DNA of 20,880 bases from Methanosarcinaceae archaeon UBA470 (GTDB lineage: Archaea; Halobacteriota; Methanosarcinia; Methanosarcinales; Methanosarcinaceae), in the NCBI GenBank assembly GCA_002508425.1, contig DAKU01000052.1:1-20880 (forward strand). The letters are read 5' to 3'. Below the pieces are notes generated by a model. It was not told where the DNA came from, made no database searches, and saw only the letters and a list, made by a program, of their open reading frames with translations. How positions within the stretch are numbered: the first letter of the stretch is position 1; each line of letters opens with the position of its first letter. The translations under genes and the position numbers were made by a program. Shown piece by piece: positions 7,017-16,219 of this stretch.

Positions 7017-9676
7017 TGCTTAAACGCCTGAAAGTGGAAAACATCCGCAGTTACGAAGATCTTGACATCCTTTTTAAGAATGGAGTTACTGTTATTTCAG
7101 GGGTTAATGGCAGTGGTAAGTCCAGCCTTTTAGAAGCTTGCTTTACAGGCCTTTTTGGGAGCAAAACCCTCACAAAAGATTTCACTATCGCAGATATTGT
7201 GCGCAAAGGAACTACAAAAGCATCCATTGTATTGGAATTCGAGCAGAAAGGTAATGTTTATTCTATGGAACAGGTATTCCGCAATGATCCTGAGTCTGGC
7301 AGAGCCTCCAACACTCGTTCAGTGCTCAAGATCAATGGGCAGATATTCACAGACCAGGCGAAGCGCACTTACGATAGCATTCTTTCTCTGTTGAGAATGG
7401 ATGAAGAGGCTTTCAAGAACTGTGTATATATAAGGCAGGGTGAGATAGATGTGCTTATCAACGCAAAGCCTGCTGACAGGCAGAAGATGATAGATGATCT
7501 TCTGCAGATCGGAAAGCTGGAGGATTACAGAGAACGTGCAGGAAATGCCAGGATTGGTGTGGGAAGGCATCAGCGAGATGCTGAAAGGCGCATAAAAGAA
7601 GTGAAGAACGAAACAGCGGAGATCGAAAATACAGATCCTATTGGCAACTTGAACCGCTTGCTGACCGAGGTCTCACAAATTAAAGAGAAACATGTTTCTG
7701 TAATTGAAATAAGGGACAAGACAAGGTCGGGAATCGAAGAGTGGCGTTCCAAGCTTGGAGAATATGAACAACTTGCACTCCAAAAAAAGTCTATTGGTAC
7801 CCAGATATTGGGATTCAGTAGCAAGAGAACAGAAGCATTTGGGATTATCAACACCAGCACTTCTTCTATCCAATCCCTACGCTCCCATATAAATGAATTC
7901 AAACAAAGTGTTTCCAAGATCAAGGAACAAATGGAATGGGATGGAGATGTGGGACAAATGCTTGTACATGCTGAAGAGCAGGAGCGTGTGCAAAGAGACA
8001 AACTGAATGATGCCAGGCAAAAAAAAGCCTTGCACGTACAGAAAATAGAAAACGCAGAAAAAACCCTTCAGCAGTTTTCCAGCCAAATCAAGGACATAAA
8101 GCTCTCTATTGAAAGCAACATGAAAAAGAAGGAAGATGTAGCTGTCCAAATTGAAAATCTAAAAGCTTCGCTTGAAAGTACACAAACAGAGAAATTATCC
8201 ATAGCAGGAGAAATAGAATCTCTGGGTTTCACTCCTAAGAAGCTATCAGGACTTGAAGATATAATAGAGCTAGTACAAACGCAACAAAAGACTTTGCACG
8301 GGGACAAAATGAAATTGTCCACCCGAAGGGAAGAGATCAGCAAGTGCATAGAGAAAAGCAAAGAACTGGTGGGCCAAGGAAAGTGCCCAACCTGTGGTCA
8401 GGACCTGCATGGTTCTGCAGTGCATGAAACAATTCAGTCTGATGAGGAACAGCTGATGTCTTTGGAAAAAGAACTGGCTGCCATTAGCAAGAAAGAGGAA
8501 GAGTTTGGCTTAAAAACAGAACAGCTCAAGGCAGTAAAAGCAATTTCTAGGAAAATAGAAGATTATGATAATCGTATCAAGTCATTTAATGAGAAAATAG
8601 ACTTGTCACAGAAGATGCTTGATGATCATGCTACCAGGATGGATGAAGATAGTAAGAGATTGAATGAGGCTGTTTCCCGCAAGCAAGAGATGGAAGCTAC
8701 AATTCTACAACTGAAAGAGCAGGAACAATTATTGCAGGAGACTGTTTCTTTTGCAGATAAGAAGCATGCTGAAATCCTAAAAAAGCTCGATCTTGCAAAA
8801 AAGGCACAGCAAAACTTTATTGAGAGTGAAGCTAAAGGAAAGGATATAGAGAAGTTGGAAGAGCGGATACGCAGTGAGCAGGAAAAAATAGGACTGCTGG
8901 AACAGCAGATCAAGGATGGGAAGCAACGATTATCCGAGATAGATGAAAAGATGGGAGGCATAGATGCTGAATCCCTGAAATCCCATTTGCAGAAGTATGA
9001 GACAGCTCTCAGGAATATAGAAATTGATATGAGAAAACTGGAGGAGAAAAAAACTGAATTGATGAAGCAAATAGGAATGATGGAAAAGGAAATAGAAAGG
9101 CTTTCCCGTTTGCAACAGGAGTTGCGCTCTTTACAGCACAAATCAGATTTTCTTGGAGCAGTTTACAAGGATGCAGAGGAGCTGGAGAGCATGTATATGC
9201 GCATCAGGGCTGAGTTGAGATCCCGCAATGTAGGTACCCTTGACACTCTTATCAACGAAATCTTCACTTTTATGTATTCGAACAACGCATATTCCCATGT
9301 GCAGCTCGATTCCGAGTACAACCTGACGGTTTTCGGGAAGGATGGAACTCCACTGGAACCAAAGCTACTTAGCGGTGGAGAGAGGGCTATTTTCAATCTG
9401 GTATTGAGATGTGCCATCTACAGATTATTGTCCATGGCAATGGGTGGACCTGCAAATGGTTCAAGTCTACCCCCTTTGATTATGGATGAACCGACTGTAT
9501 TCCTAGACAGAGGACATGTGCAGCAGCTCATAAAGCTCATAGACCTTATGAGAGATTTTGGTGTGGGTCAGATAATTATTGTTTCACATGATGAAGCACT
9601 TATCGATTCTGCGGATCATTTGTTCTATGTGGAAAAAGACCCGATCACAAATACTTCCGCAATAACAGCGCGCTGA
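7016..9676 (+). CDS. rad50: DNA double-strand break repair ATPase Rad50
   Basis: An 886-residue SMC-like ATPase, normal length for archaeal Rad50. Walker A is G29-V-N-G-S-G-K35-S-S. Two long coiled coils flank a zinc hook, C457-P-T-C460, by which two Rad50 heads join. The C-terminal lobe carries the ABC signature L-L-S786-G-G-E-R790, Walker B L-I-M-D824-E825-P and the following D-loop FLD, then VSHDEAL. The start is ATG 7016, overlapping the mre11 stop as TGATG; a TTG one codon earlier is less likely. Rad50 binds Mre11 and uses ATP to open and tether DNA ends. There is no terminator-like hairpin after the stop, but several TATA-like sequences follow, so the next gene probably starts a new transcript. 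Confidence 0.97.
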   Translation: MLKRLKVENIRSYEDLDILFKNGVTVISGVNGSGKSSLLEACFTGLFGSKTLTKDFTIADIVRKGTTKASIVLEFEQKGNVYSMEQVFRNDPESGRASNTRSVLKINGQIFTDQAKRTYDSILSLLRMDEEAFKNCVYIRQGEIDVLINAKPADRQKMIDDLLQIGKLEDYRERAGNARIGVGRHQRDAERRIKEVKNETAEIENTDPIGNLNRLLTEVSQIKEKHVSVIEIRDKTRSGIEEWRSKLGEYEQLALQKKSIGTQILGFSSKRTEAFGIINTSTSSIQSLRSHINEFKQSVSKIKEQMEWDGDVGQMLVHAEEQERVQRDKLNDARQKKALHVQKIENAEKTLQQFSSQIKDIKLSIESNMKKKEDVAVQIENLKASLESTQTEKLSIAGEIESLGFTPKKLSGLEDIIELVQTQQKTLHGDKMKLSTRREEISKCIEKSKELVGQGKCPTCGQDLHGSAVHETIQSDEEQLMSLEKELAAISKKEEEFGLKTEQLKAVKAISRKIEDYDNRIKSFNEKIDLSQKMLDDHATRMDEDSKRLNEAVSRKQEMEATILQLKEQEQLLQETVSFADKKHAEILKKLDLAKKAQQNFIESEAKGKDIEKLEERIRSEQEKIGLLEQQIKDGKQRLSEIDEKMGGIDAESLKSHLQKYETALRNIEIDMRKLEEKKTELMKQIGMMEKEIERLSRLQQELRSLQHKSDFLGAVYKDAEELESMYMRIRAELRSRNVGTLDTLINEIFTFMYSNNAYSHVQLDSEYNLTVFGKDGTPLEPKLLSGGERAIFNLVLRCAIYRLLSMAMGGPANGSSLPPLIMDEPTVFLDRGHVQQLIKLIDLMRDFGVGQIIIVSHDEALIDSADHLFYVEKDPITNTSAITAR

Positions 9677-9734
9677 GCGAGAATATTTATAAGCACATTT
9701 ATATAAAATGAACCATAAGTTAATTATACTTTTG

Positions 9735-9743
9735 TTATATAAT
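9735..9743 (+). promoter_or_regulatory. TATA box for the orphan gene between rad50 and smc
   Basis: TTATATAAT lies about 44 bases before ATG 9783, which predicts a transcript start near 9765 and a leader of about 18 bases containing GAGGT (9773-9777), five bases before the ATG. A second box, TTTATATAAAA at 9698-9708, lies further upstream in the same 106-base spacer and could be an alternative start point. Confidence 0.5.
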
Positions 9744-9782
9744 TCGCCACAGAAGGGATAGAATGGTCTTGCGAGGTATCAT

Positions 9783-10550
9783 ATGAATGGTGAGAATAGG
9801 GATTTCATCATTGAAAGGCTTGAAAGGCAACTAAGGGAAAAAGAGGCAGAAATAGATGAGATCAAAAGATCTCTCCGGGATTCCATCATGGTGGAGATCC
9901 GTAGTGAATTTAAAAATGATCTTGACATCAATAACCGCCTTTTAAGGCTCGAGAATAGGATACAGGAACTGGCCAATAATCTCAACGGTGTAATGGATGA
10001 ACTGTTAGATCAGAAATCATTAATCCGTTCGTTCAAAAAATCGGCACTCGAAAAGAGAGAACATGAGATTTCCATGCCCGTTCAGCCTTCTATACCGGCT
10101 CCTCAAAGAGAAACAACAGCTGTAAAAGAAGCAGAAGCAAGGATATTCCGGGATGAGAAAAAGAAAGCAGTGCCACAACCTGAAGTTCCCAGACCGCCAC
10201 AGTCACCTGCTAAACCCCCATCCTTTTCCATTAGACCCACCGATCTGCCACGGGGACCGATCGGACAGACAGCTTCAGTGAATCACCGATTTAATATTAG
10301 GGATGCACAACCTGAGCCCGTCCAGATAAACAAACCGGAAGTTGAAGAGAGAAGAACTGAATATATTATAGCAGAAAGCGATGATGCACGTAATTTCAGA
10401 AAAAAGGAGAAGAATGCTTCCCAGGCTTTCAGCGGTGAGTTTATCGTTGCCAAGGACAATGTTTCTAGAAAAAAATCAGAAACAGACTACGAAAGCGTAG
10501 AGACACGTGATGATGAAGATGCGGTAGTTACAGTCACCCGCAGGAAATGA
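9783..10550 (+). CDS. Coiled-coil and proline-rich protein of unknown function, between rad50 and smc
   Basis: I do not recognise this 255-residue protein. Residues 5 to about 90 are strongly charged heptad-like helix (ERLERQLREKEAEIDEIKRS, then LLRLENRIQELANNLNGVMD), predicting a coiled coil. Residues 95-170 are proline-rich and basic (PVQPSIPAPQ, PQPEVPRPPQSPAKPP), probably disordered. The C-terminal third is charged and ends in VVTVTRRK. It has no cysteine or tryptophan, no signal peptide and no membrane segment, so it is probably cytosolic. GAGGT five bases before the ATG supports the start. It is co-directional with smc, only 39 bases upstream of it. The position between Rad50 and SMC, two coiled-coil ATPases, suggests an accessory or loading factor for chromosome organisation, but this is context inference only. 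Confidence 0.8.
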   Translation: MNGENRDFIIERLERQLREKEAEIDEIKRSLRDSIMVEIRSEFKNDLDINNRLLRLENRIQELANNLNGVMDELLDQKSLIRSFKKSALEKREHEISMPVQPSIPAPQRETTAVKEAEARIFRDEKKKAVPQPEVPRPPQSPAKPPSFSIRPTDLPRGPIGQTASVNHRFNIRDAQPEPVQINKPEVEERRTEYIIAESDDARNFRKKEKNASQAFSGEFIVAKDNVSRKKSETDYESVETRDDEDAVVTVTRRK

Positions 10551-10589
10551 ACACCTTTCAGAGAAAGGATTTAAACACAGAGGCTCCAC

Positions 10590-13500
10590 GTGTACATAAA
10601 GGAAATTGAGTTCATTAACTTCAAGTCCTTCGGGAAAAAGGTAAAGATACCTTTCTATGATGATTTCACCACCATTTCAGGCCCTAATGGCAGTGGTAAA
10701 TCTAACATAATTGACGGTATACTTTTTGTGCTGGGTCTTTCTAGCTCACGGACCCTGAGGGCAGAGAAACTTACGGACCTTATTTACAATGGTGATAAAG
10801 CTAAAAAACCTGATTTTGCACAGGTGACCATCAAGTTCGATAATACTGACAGAGAGATGCCTGTAGATACTGATGAGGTTGCCATCACCAGAAAAATAAG
10901 GGAAACTGATAGTGGCTATTACAGTTATTTCTACTTCAATGGCAAAGCTGTGAGCCTTGCAGATGTGCATAATTACCTGGCAAAGGCCAGGGTGACACCT
11001 GAAGGATATAATGTGGTGATGCAGGGTGATGTAACCCGTATAATCACCATGACTCCTGTTGAAAGACGCAAGATCATCGATGAGATAGCAGGAGTTGCTG
11101 AATTCGATAGTAAAAAAGAAAGGGCTCTCAGCGAGCTTGAGATTGTAAGAGAAAGAGTTGAAAGAGTAGATATAATTCTTGAAGAAGTTGCTACTCAACT
11201 TGAAAAACTTAAGGGTGAAAGAGACCAGGCACTCAAATATCAGGCATTGAAAGAGGAAAAGGTAAAATTTGAGGGCTTTATGCTCCTTGCAAGGCTTAAG
11301 GATGCGAGGAAGGAGCTTGTATCAATTGATACTGATATGGAATCGCGCAGATCTTCAATTAAAGAGCTGGAAACAACCCTTGAAGAAAGACGTCAGCGTA
11401 TGGAAGAGCTGGAAAAGTCACTGGAAGAACTCACTCTCCACATACAGCGCATGGGTGAGGATGAGCAGATCCAGATAAAGAAAGATATCGAATCTACCCG
11501 GGGCGAGATTTCACGATGCAAGGACAGTATAGAACTTGCTGACAGAGAATTGGAAGATGTGGATTCCAGAAGAAGGAAGGCCTTTGTGGAGATCGATGAG
11601 GTCAAAGGCAAGGTAGCAGACCTGGATGCTAAGATATCTGAAGAAAAAGTGCGTCTTGAAGGTATCAAGGCAGAGCATTCTGAAAAGCGAACTCAGAGAA
11701 TGATCCTGCAGAGCCGAATAGCCGATGTGGATGCGAAGTTTGCCAAGACCCGGGATGAACTTACCCAGCTTAAGAACAATCTTGAGAACACAAGGAACGA
11801 AAAGAACGAACTCATGCGCCAAGAAGACAGGCTATTGGATGCCCTGAGGCGCAAATCGGCTGAAGTGCGGGACATTGAGAGCGAAATGGAGGATGCCCGT
11901 TCCAAAGCTGCTTCTTCGGACAGTGATATCAGTTCTGTTAAATATGACATTGAGAAGCTCAATGAAAAAATAAATACACTTACTAAGGATATAGACGACC
12001 TGGAAAGAAACCGCTCCCAGATTAAAAGTGTGGTAAAGGATATCGAAGAATCACTGCGTAAATATCAGGATGATTATGCCCGCATAGAAGCCAGAGTGAG
12101 GGCTGCAGAAGACCACAGCAAGTATTCCAAAGCTGTGGACATGATAATCAATGAAAAGAAACATCATGGGCTTCCTGGAATATATGGGACTATCGCCGAG
12201 CTTGGAAGTGTGGACCAGAAGTATGCCACTGCTCTTGGCATAGCTGCCGGTGGAAAGATGCAGGCAGTAGTGGTGGACACTGATGAAGATGCTGCCAGAG
12301 CCATCGATTTTCTCAAACGCAGACAGGCTGGTAGGGCTACATTCCTTCCTCTTAACAAAATGGAAGAACGTAGACCTTACAAAGACCTCAGTGACAGAAA
12401 TGGTGTTATCGGCTATGCAATAGACCTTGTGGATTTCGAAACGAGGTTCGAGTCTGCTTTCTGGTATGTATTTAGAGATACCCTTGTAGTAGACACATTA
12501 CAGAACGCCCGCAGGCTCATGGGTGGCTTGAGAATGGTGACGCTGGAAGGTGAACTTATCGAAAAGAGTGGTGCTATGGTGGGAGGTTCAGCGCAGAGTT
12601 CTGGTCTGTCCTTCGCCGCCTCAGAGAAAGATAAGCTTATCAAGGTCGCAGAGAAGATCACCGAATTTGATTCAAGACGCAGTGCGGCTATCAAGAAACT
12701 GGATGCAGTGGAAGGGCATATTGCTGACGTTAATCGGGAGATTAATGAGCATGATAAAGAGATCTCCCGCAAAGAAATGCAGCTTGAGGAGATTGCAAGC
12801 AGAGGTGAGCGTCTGGCACAGGTGCTGGCAGCAAAGAACGCTGAACTTGCCCAGATAGAAGAGTCTCGCAAGCAACTGAGAACGGAGATGGAATCTGTAA
12901 CTTCTCAGAAGACAGAAAAGGATGAACAAACGGGTTCACTTGAAGAGAAGATCGCTGAACTAGAAGGCGAACTTGCTGGATCTGAGGTTCCTGAACTGAA
13001 CAGGCAGGCTGAGAGCATTGATGAAGAAATGAGACGCTTAGATGGACGTATCCGCGATACGGAAGCGCAGATCAATGCCCTTAACCTTGACAAGGAATAT
13101 GCTATTGGCAGGATAGAAGAAAATAGAGAGCTCATAAAGTCCCTGGATTCAAAGAAAGCCAGCCACAGGCAGCGGGTGGATGAACTCACAGCTAAGATAA
13201 AGGAACTTGAAATCCTGCTTACCCAGAAGCAGGCTCGTGAATCAGAGCTTGTTAACGAGTTAAAAGACATGCAACAGCAGCGTCTTGGTATGCAAAATGA
13301 GTATGGTCTCTCCAGGAAGCAGTTTGAGTCTGCGAGGACAAGGTTTGAGGATGGAAATAGACAACTTATGGCTATGGAAGCCACTCAAGCAGCTCTTGTG
13401 GAGCAGATAGCCGAACTGACTGCAGAACTTACACAAAGAGGCATTGAAGAAACAGATGATGTTCCTGGTTCTGAATCCGTACGTACCAGAATAGCTTCCA

Positions 13501-14111
13501 TTGAGAAGGCAATGGAGCGTCTGGAGCCTGTCAACATGAGGGCTATAGACGAATTCAATGAAGTAGAGGCAAGACTAGAGGACCTAAGATCAAGAAGGGA
13601 TACTCTATTCAATGAAAGGGAACAGATCCTGGAGAGGATCAAGCAGTACGAAGTACTCAAAAAGGGCGCTTTTATGGAAGCATATAATGGGATAAATACA
13701 GCTTTCCAGGAGATATTCAATGAGCTTTCGGATGGTAGCGGGGACCTTGTGCTTGATGATCTGGAGGAACCGTTCAACGGTGGACTTACTCTGAGGGCTC
13801 AACCCAAAGAAAAAACCTTACAACGCCTCGAAGCTATGTCAGGCGGAGAAAAAAGTCTTACTGCATTATCATTTGTTTTCGCTATTCAGAAATACAGACC
13901 GGCACCATTCTATGCTTTTGATGAAATAGACATGTTCCTGGACGGGGCTAATGCTGCAAGGGTGGCCGAGAGGGTAAAGAAGTCTGTGGAAAATGCACAG
14001 TTTATAGTTGTGTCCTTGAGAAAACCAATGATAGAAGCAGCTTCAAGGACTATAGGTGTAGCGATGCAGGAAAACAACATTACAAGCATAACAGGTGTGA
14101 AGTTCAGATGA
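10590..14111 (+). CDS. smc: Chromosome segregation protein SMC
   Basis: A 1173-residue structural-maintenance-of-chromosomes ATPase, normal family length. Walker A is G31-P-N-G-S-G-K37-S-N. A first coiled coil runs to about residue 515. The hinge follows at about 520-665 (HHGLPGIYGTIAEL, AVVVDTDEDAARAIDFL, GAMVGGSAQSSG). A second coiled coil precedes the C-terminal head, with signature M-S1084-G-G-E-K1088 and Walker B F-Y-A-F-D1111-E1112-I-D-M-F-L-D. The start is GTG 10590, with GAGG at 10580-10583 spaced 6 bases; it gives the standard N-terminus YIKEIEFINFKSF. It forms a ring with the kleisin ScpA and with ScpB, whose genes follow directly with an ATGA overlap. It compacts DNA and helps separate sister chromosomes. 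Confidence 0.97.
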   Translation: MYIKEIEFINFKSFGKKVKIPFYDDFTTISGPNGSGKSNIIDGILFVLGLSSSRTLRAEKLTDLIYNGDKAKKPDFAQVTIKFDNTDREMPVDTDEVAITRKIRETDSGYYSYFYFNGKAVSLADVHNYLAKARVTPEGYNVVMQGDVTRIITMTPVERRKIIDEIAGVAEFDSKKERALSELEIVRERVERVDIILEEVATQLEKLKGERDQALKYQALKEEKVKFEGFMLLARLKDARKELVSIDTDMESRRSSIKELETTLEERRQRMEELEKSLEELTLHIQRMGEDEQIQIKKDIESTRGEISRCKDSIELADRELEDVDSRRRKAFVEIDEVKGKVADLDAKISEEKVRLEGIKAEHSEKRTQRMILQSRIADVDAKFAKTRDELTQLKNNLENTRNEKNELMRQEDRLLDALRRKSAEVRDIESEMEDARSKAASSDSDISSVKYDIEKLNEKINTLTKDIDDLERNRSQIKSVVKDIEESLRKYQDDYARIEARVRAAEDHSKYSKAVDMIINEKKHHGLPGIYGTIAELGSVDQKYATALGIAAGGKMQAVVVDTDEDAARAIDFLKRRQAGRATFLPLNKMEERRPYKDLSDRNGVIGYAIDLVDFETRFESAFWYVFRDTLVVDTLQNARRLMGGLRMVTLEGELIEKSGAMVGGSAQSSGLSFAASEKDKLIKVAEKITEFDSRRSAAIKKLDAVEGHIADVNREINEHDKEISRKEMQLEEIASRGERLAQVLAAKNAELAQIEESRKQLRTEMESVTSQKTEKDEQTGSLEEKIAELEGELAGSEVPELNRQAESIDEEMRRLDGRIRDTEAQINALNLDKEYAIGRIEENRELIKSLDSKKASHRQRVDELTAKIKELEILLTQKQARESELVNELKDMQQQRLGMQNEYGLSRKQFESARTRFEDGNRQLMAMEATQAALVEQIAELTAELTQRGIEETDDVPGSESVRTRIASIEKAMERLEPVNMRAIDEFNEVEARLEDLRSRRDTLFNEREQILERIKQYEVLKKGAFMEAYNGINTAFQEIFNELSDGSGDLVLDDLEEPFNGGLTLRAQPKEKTLQRLEAMSGGEKSLTALSFVFAIQKYRPAPFYAFDEIDMFLDGANAARVAERVKKSVENAQFIVVSLRKPMIEAASRTIGVAMQENNITSITGVKFR

Positions 14112-14974
14112 CTGGTATTATAGAGGAATTGGGGACATTACCTGTAGTTGAACCTGTTTCTGAGAGCTGTACTTTGTTGCCTGGGGCTATCGACCCTGAA
14201 TTCCTGGAAACACTGCGTGCTCTTGGAGTAGATGAGAACCTGCTTGAGTTTTCTGATGATGTGATGAATGAACCCGTGGAGATATTAGTAAACCTTGCCA
14301 AAAATGGGGAAATAGACCCGTGGGATATTGATATTGTCAGTGTCACAGACAAGTTCCTTGCACGGATAGAAGACATTGAGATGATGGACCTGCGCATTTC
14401 AGGCAGAACACTGCTTTATGCTTCCATACTCTTGCGTATGAAGTCGAACTGGGTTGATATGGATAAGCCGGAAGAAGATGAAATATTCGACGACGGTATG
14501 GACTTCTTTGAAGTTGATGATTATCCGGTACCCAAGCTGCCTGTGAGAAGGATCGCCACAAGACCTGTGACTCTCCAGGAACTTATAGCTGAATTGAAGA
14601 AAGCTGAAAGAGTAGAGCATAGGAAAAAGGAAAAGAAGTTGCTCCGCAAACTGGAAGAAAGAGTTGCTGTTACCACTGATGAGGTTCTGGGCATAGCCCA
14701 TGAAGAAGATATTCTAGGACGTGTTGCCAGACTTAACCATGTGCTCAATTCCATTTTTGAAGAGCATGAGTCTGTTGTATTCTCAGAATTAATCGGTGAA
14801 GAAAGGTCAGAGAATATAATGACCTATGTTTCCCTGCTTTTCCTTGCTACTGAGAAGAAAATATGGCTTCAGCAGGATGAATTGTTCGGGGAGCTATTCA
14901 TATATCCCTCAAATGTTTCTGATGATGGTCCCAGTGAGGTTATGACAGGGAATGAACGAGAAGGAAACTATTGA
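14108..14974 (+). CDS. scpA: Segregation and condensation protein A (kleisin)
   Basis: A 288-residue kleisin that bridges the SMC heads. The typical N-terminal element is visible: EPVEILVNLAKNGEIDPWDI, then DIVSVTDKFLARIE and the helix RISGRTLLYASILLRMKSNW. The middle is charged (RRIATRPVTLQELIAELKKA...). The C-terminal winged helix (VVFSELIGEERSENIMTYVS, LLFLATEKKIWLQQDELFGE) would contact the SMC ATPase head. The first 30 or so residues form an extra segment before the usual start of the family. The ATG overlaps the smc stop as ATGA, implying coupled translation, and the 3' end overlaps scpB by 23 bases. Confidence 0.93.
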   Translation: MTGIIEELGTLPVVEPVSESCTLLPGAIDPEFLETLRALGVDENLLEFSDDVMNEPVEILVNLAKNGEIDPWDIDIVSVTDKFLARIEDIEMMDLRISGRTLLYASILLRMKSNWVDMDKPEEDEIFDDGMDFFEVDDYPVPKLPVRRIATRPVTLQELIAELKKAERVEHRKKEKKLLRKLEERVAVTTDEVLGIAHEEDILGRVARLNHVLNSIFEEHESVVFSELIGEERSENIMTYVSLLFLATEKKIWLQQDELFGELFIYPSNVSDDGPSEVMTGNEREGNY

Positions 14975-16085
14975 AGCGGCACTTTTTGCTGCCGGCGGGG
15001 CACTGGATGCCCAAACCCTGGGAAAGATCATAGGTAAGCCTGCAAACAAGGCTGTTGTCATAGTTGAAACCCTCGTGAAAGAATACTCAGATAGGGAATC
15101 TGGTATAGAGATAATCGATCTTGGACAGCGCTATGTGATGCAGGTTAAACCCATGTTCACTGACCTTGTGAGGCCGGTAGCTCCTAAGGAACTGAGCGCA
15201 CCTATGTTGCGCACCCTTGCAATGATAGCGTATCACCAGCCTGTAGTACAATCTGACCTGGTGGATATGAGGGGTAACACTGTGTATGATCACATAAGAG
15301 AGCTTACGGACCGTGGTCTGATCATGTCCGTACCTTTCGGCAGGACGAAAAAACTGCAGACTACTCCACTTTTCGCTGATTATTTCGGGCTGACTTCCAA
15401 TGAACCCGAAGCCATTAAACAGAAGATCATTGAACTTTCTCGCCAGCAGAGTGGTGATAAGGGACTCAATAAGTGGCTAGGATGCAAGGTTGTAGCATTC
15501 ACTCCTATGTACCAATCCCTGGCTATATTGTGTGGCATAGAGGATTATAAAGTGATCAATGCCTATGATCCTACAGAAGAAGAAATAGAAGAGCTTGCAG
15601 ATGTTTCCAAACTGATAATATCCAGAGGATATCTGGAAAAAGTTAGCAGGTACTATGACGGTGAGATCATCGAGGCCGGTTCCACTACTTTTGATGATCT
15701 TATTGAAGCGGTGAAAGCCCTTGAAAATGTAGGTAATACCCAGAAAGTAGAACTTACTCTGTCAAACCTGCGGGAACTCAAGGAAAGGTATGTTTCAAAA
15801 GCTCTTCTGATAGATAGGAAAGTTAAGCCAGTAACTGATATGATAGCCAAGATCGTAAATGACCTGAGATTGGGAGTATCTGCAGAAGGCGTCGTGATTG
15901 CTCCTGATTATGGTCTGTCGAGCAATGATGTGCAAGTGAGCGAGGGAGCAGATATACTTGTGCCAACTCATAAAAGTGTGGAATCTGACCTGATAGAAAG
16001 GGTTTGCAGAAAATATGATGCTATAATAGATGGCTTAAAAGCACAGGATATTGCTGAAGATAAAGCACCAGATGCTAATACATGA
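14952..16085 (+). CDS. scpB: Segregation and condensation protein B with a long C-terminal extension
   Basis: A 377-residue protein. Residues 1 to about 155 are a typical ScpB pair of winged helices (ETIEAALFAAGGALDAQTLG, LRTLAMIAYHQPVVQSDLVD, GRTKKLQTTPLFADYFGL). ScpB dimers bind the kleisin ScpA and stimulate the SMC ring. From about 175 to 377 is a second region not expected in ordinary ScpB, which is usually around 180-250 residues. It begins GCKVVAFTPMYQSLAILCGI and continues VINAYDPTEEEIEEL, LIISRGYLEKVSRYYDGEII, with alternating strand/helix character, then a helical part and VLVPTH-like ILVPTHKSV. I do not recognise this region; it could be a separate alpha/beta domain. The start inside scpA (23-base overlap) is set by family alignment. 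The AGGG directly before the ATG is too close for a good Shine-Dalgarno, so translation probably depends on scpA. Confidence 0.9.
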   Translation: MNEKETIEAALFAAGGALDAQTLGKIIGKPANKAVVIVETLVKEYSDRESGIEIIDLGQRYVMQVKPMFTDLVRPVAPKELSAPMLRTLAMIAYHQPVVQSDLVDMRGNTVYDHIRELTDRGLIMSVPFGRTKKLQTTPLFADYFGLTSNEPEAIKQKIIELSRQQSGDKGLNKWLGCKVVAFTPMYQSLAILCGIEDYKVINAYDPTEEEIEELADVSKLIISRGYLEKVSRYYDGEIIEAGSTTFDDLIEAVKALENVGNTQKVELTLSNLRELKERYVSKALLIDRKVKPVTDMIAKIVNDLRLGVSAEGVVIAPDYGLSSNDVQVSEGADILVPTHKSVESDLIERVCRKYDAIIDGLKAQDIAEDKAPDANT

Positions 16086-16136
16086 TTAAGCATGTCCACC
16101 TGATACATCAGTATTATTTTTTACAGCCGGTGAGTA

Positions 16137-16176
16137 TATATAGCTATATAAGTATCAAGCTATAAGTTTATATAAG
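16137..16176 (+). promoter_or_regulatory. TATA-rich promoter of the TBP gene
   Basis: TTTATATAAG at 16167-16176 is a strong TATA box about 48 bases before ATG 16220; it predicts a transcript start near 16197 and a leader with TGAGGA (16208-16213) spaced 6 bases from the ATG. Immediately upstream is a 14-base perfect palindrome TATATAGCTATATA (16137-16150), itself TATA-like. The element AGCTATA(TA)AG occurs twice (from 16142 and from 16158). The arrangement could allow TBP to bind at two sites in its own promoter (inference). Confidence 0.6.
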
Positions 16177-16219
16177 GATTTGCGGATATAAACCATATTT
16201 TAAATACTGAGGATTTTCA

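Noticed and set aside
12413..13777. Long minus-strand open frames inside smc
   Set aside because: They are serine/leucine-rich shadows of the coiled-coil coding strand, with no start signals or domain motifs.
16086..16219. A small RNA gene between scpB and tbp
   Set aside because: The spacer is explained by a T run for termination and the TATA-rich tbp promoter; I see no stable fold.
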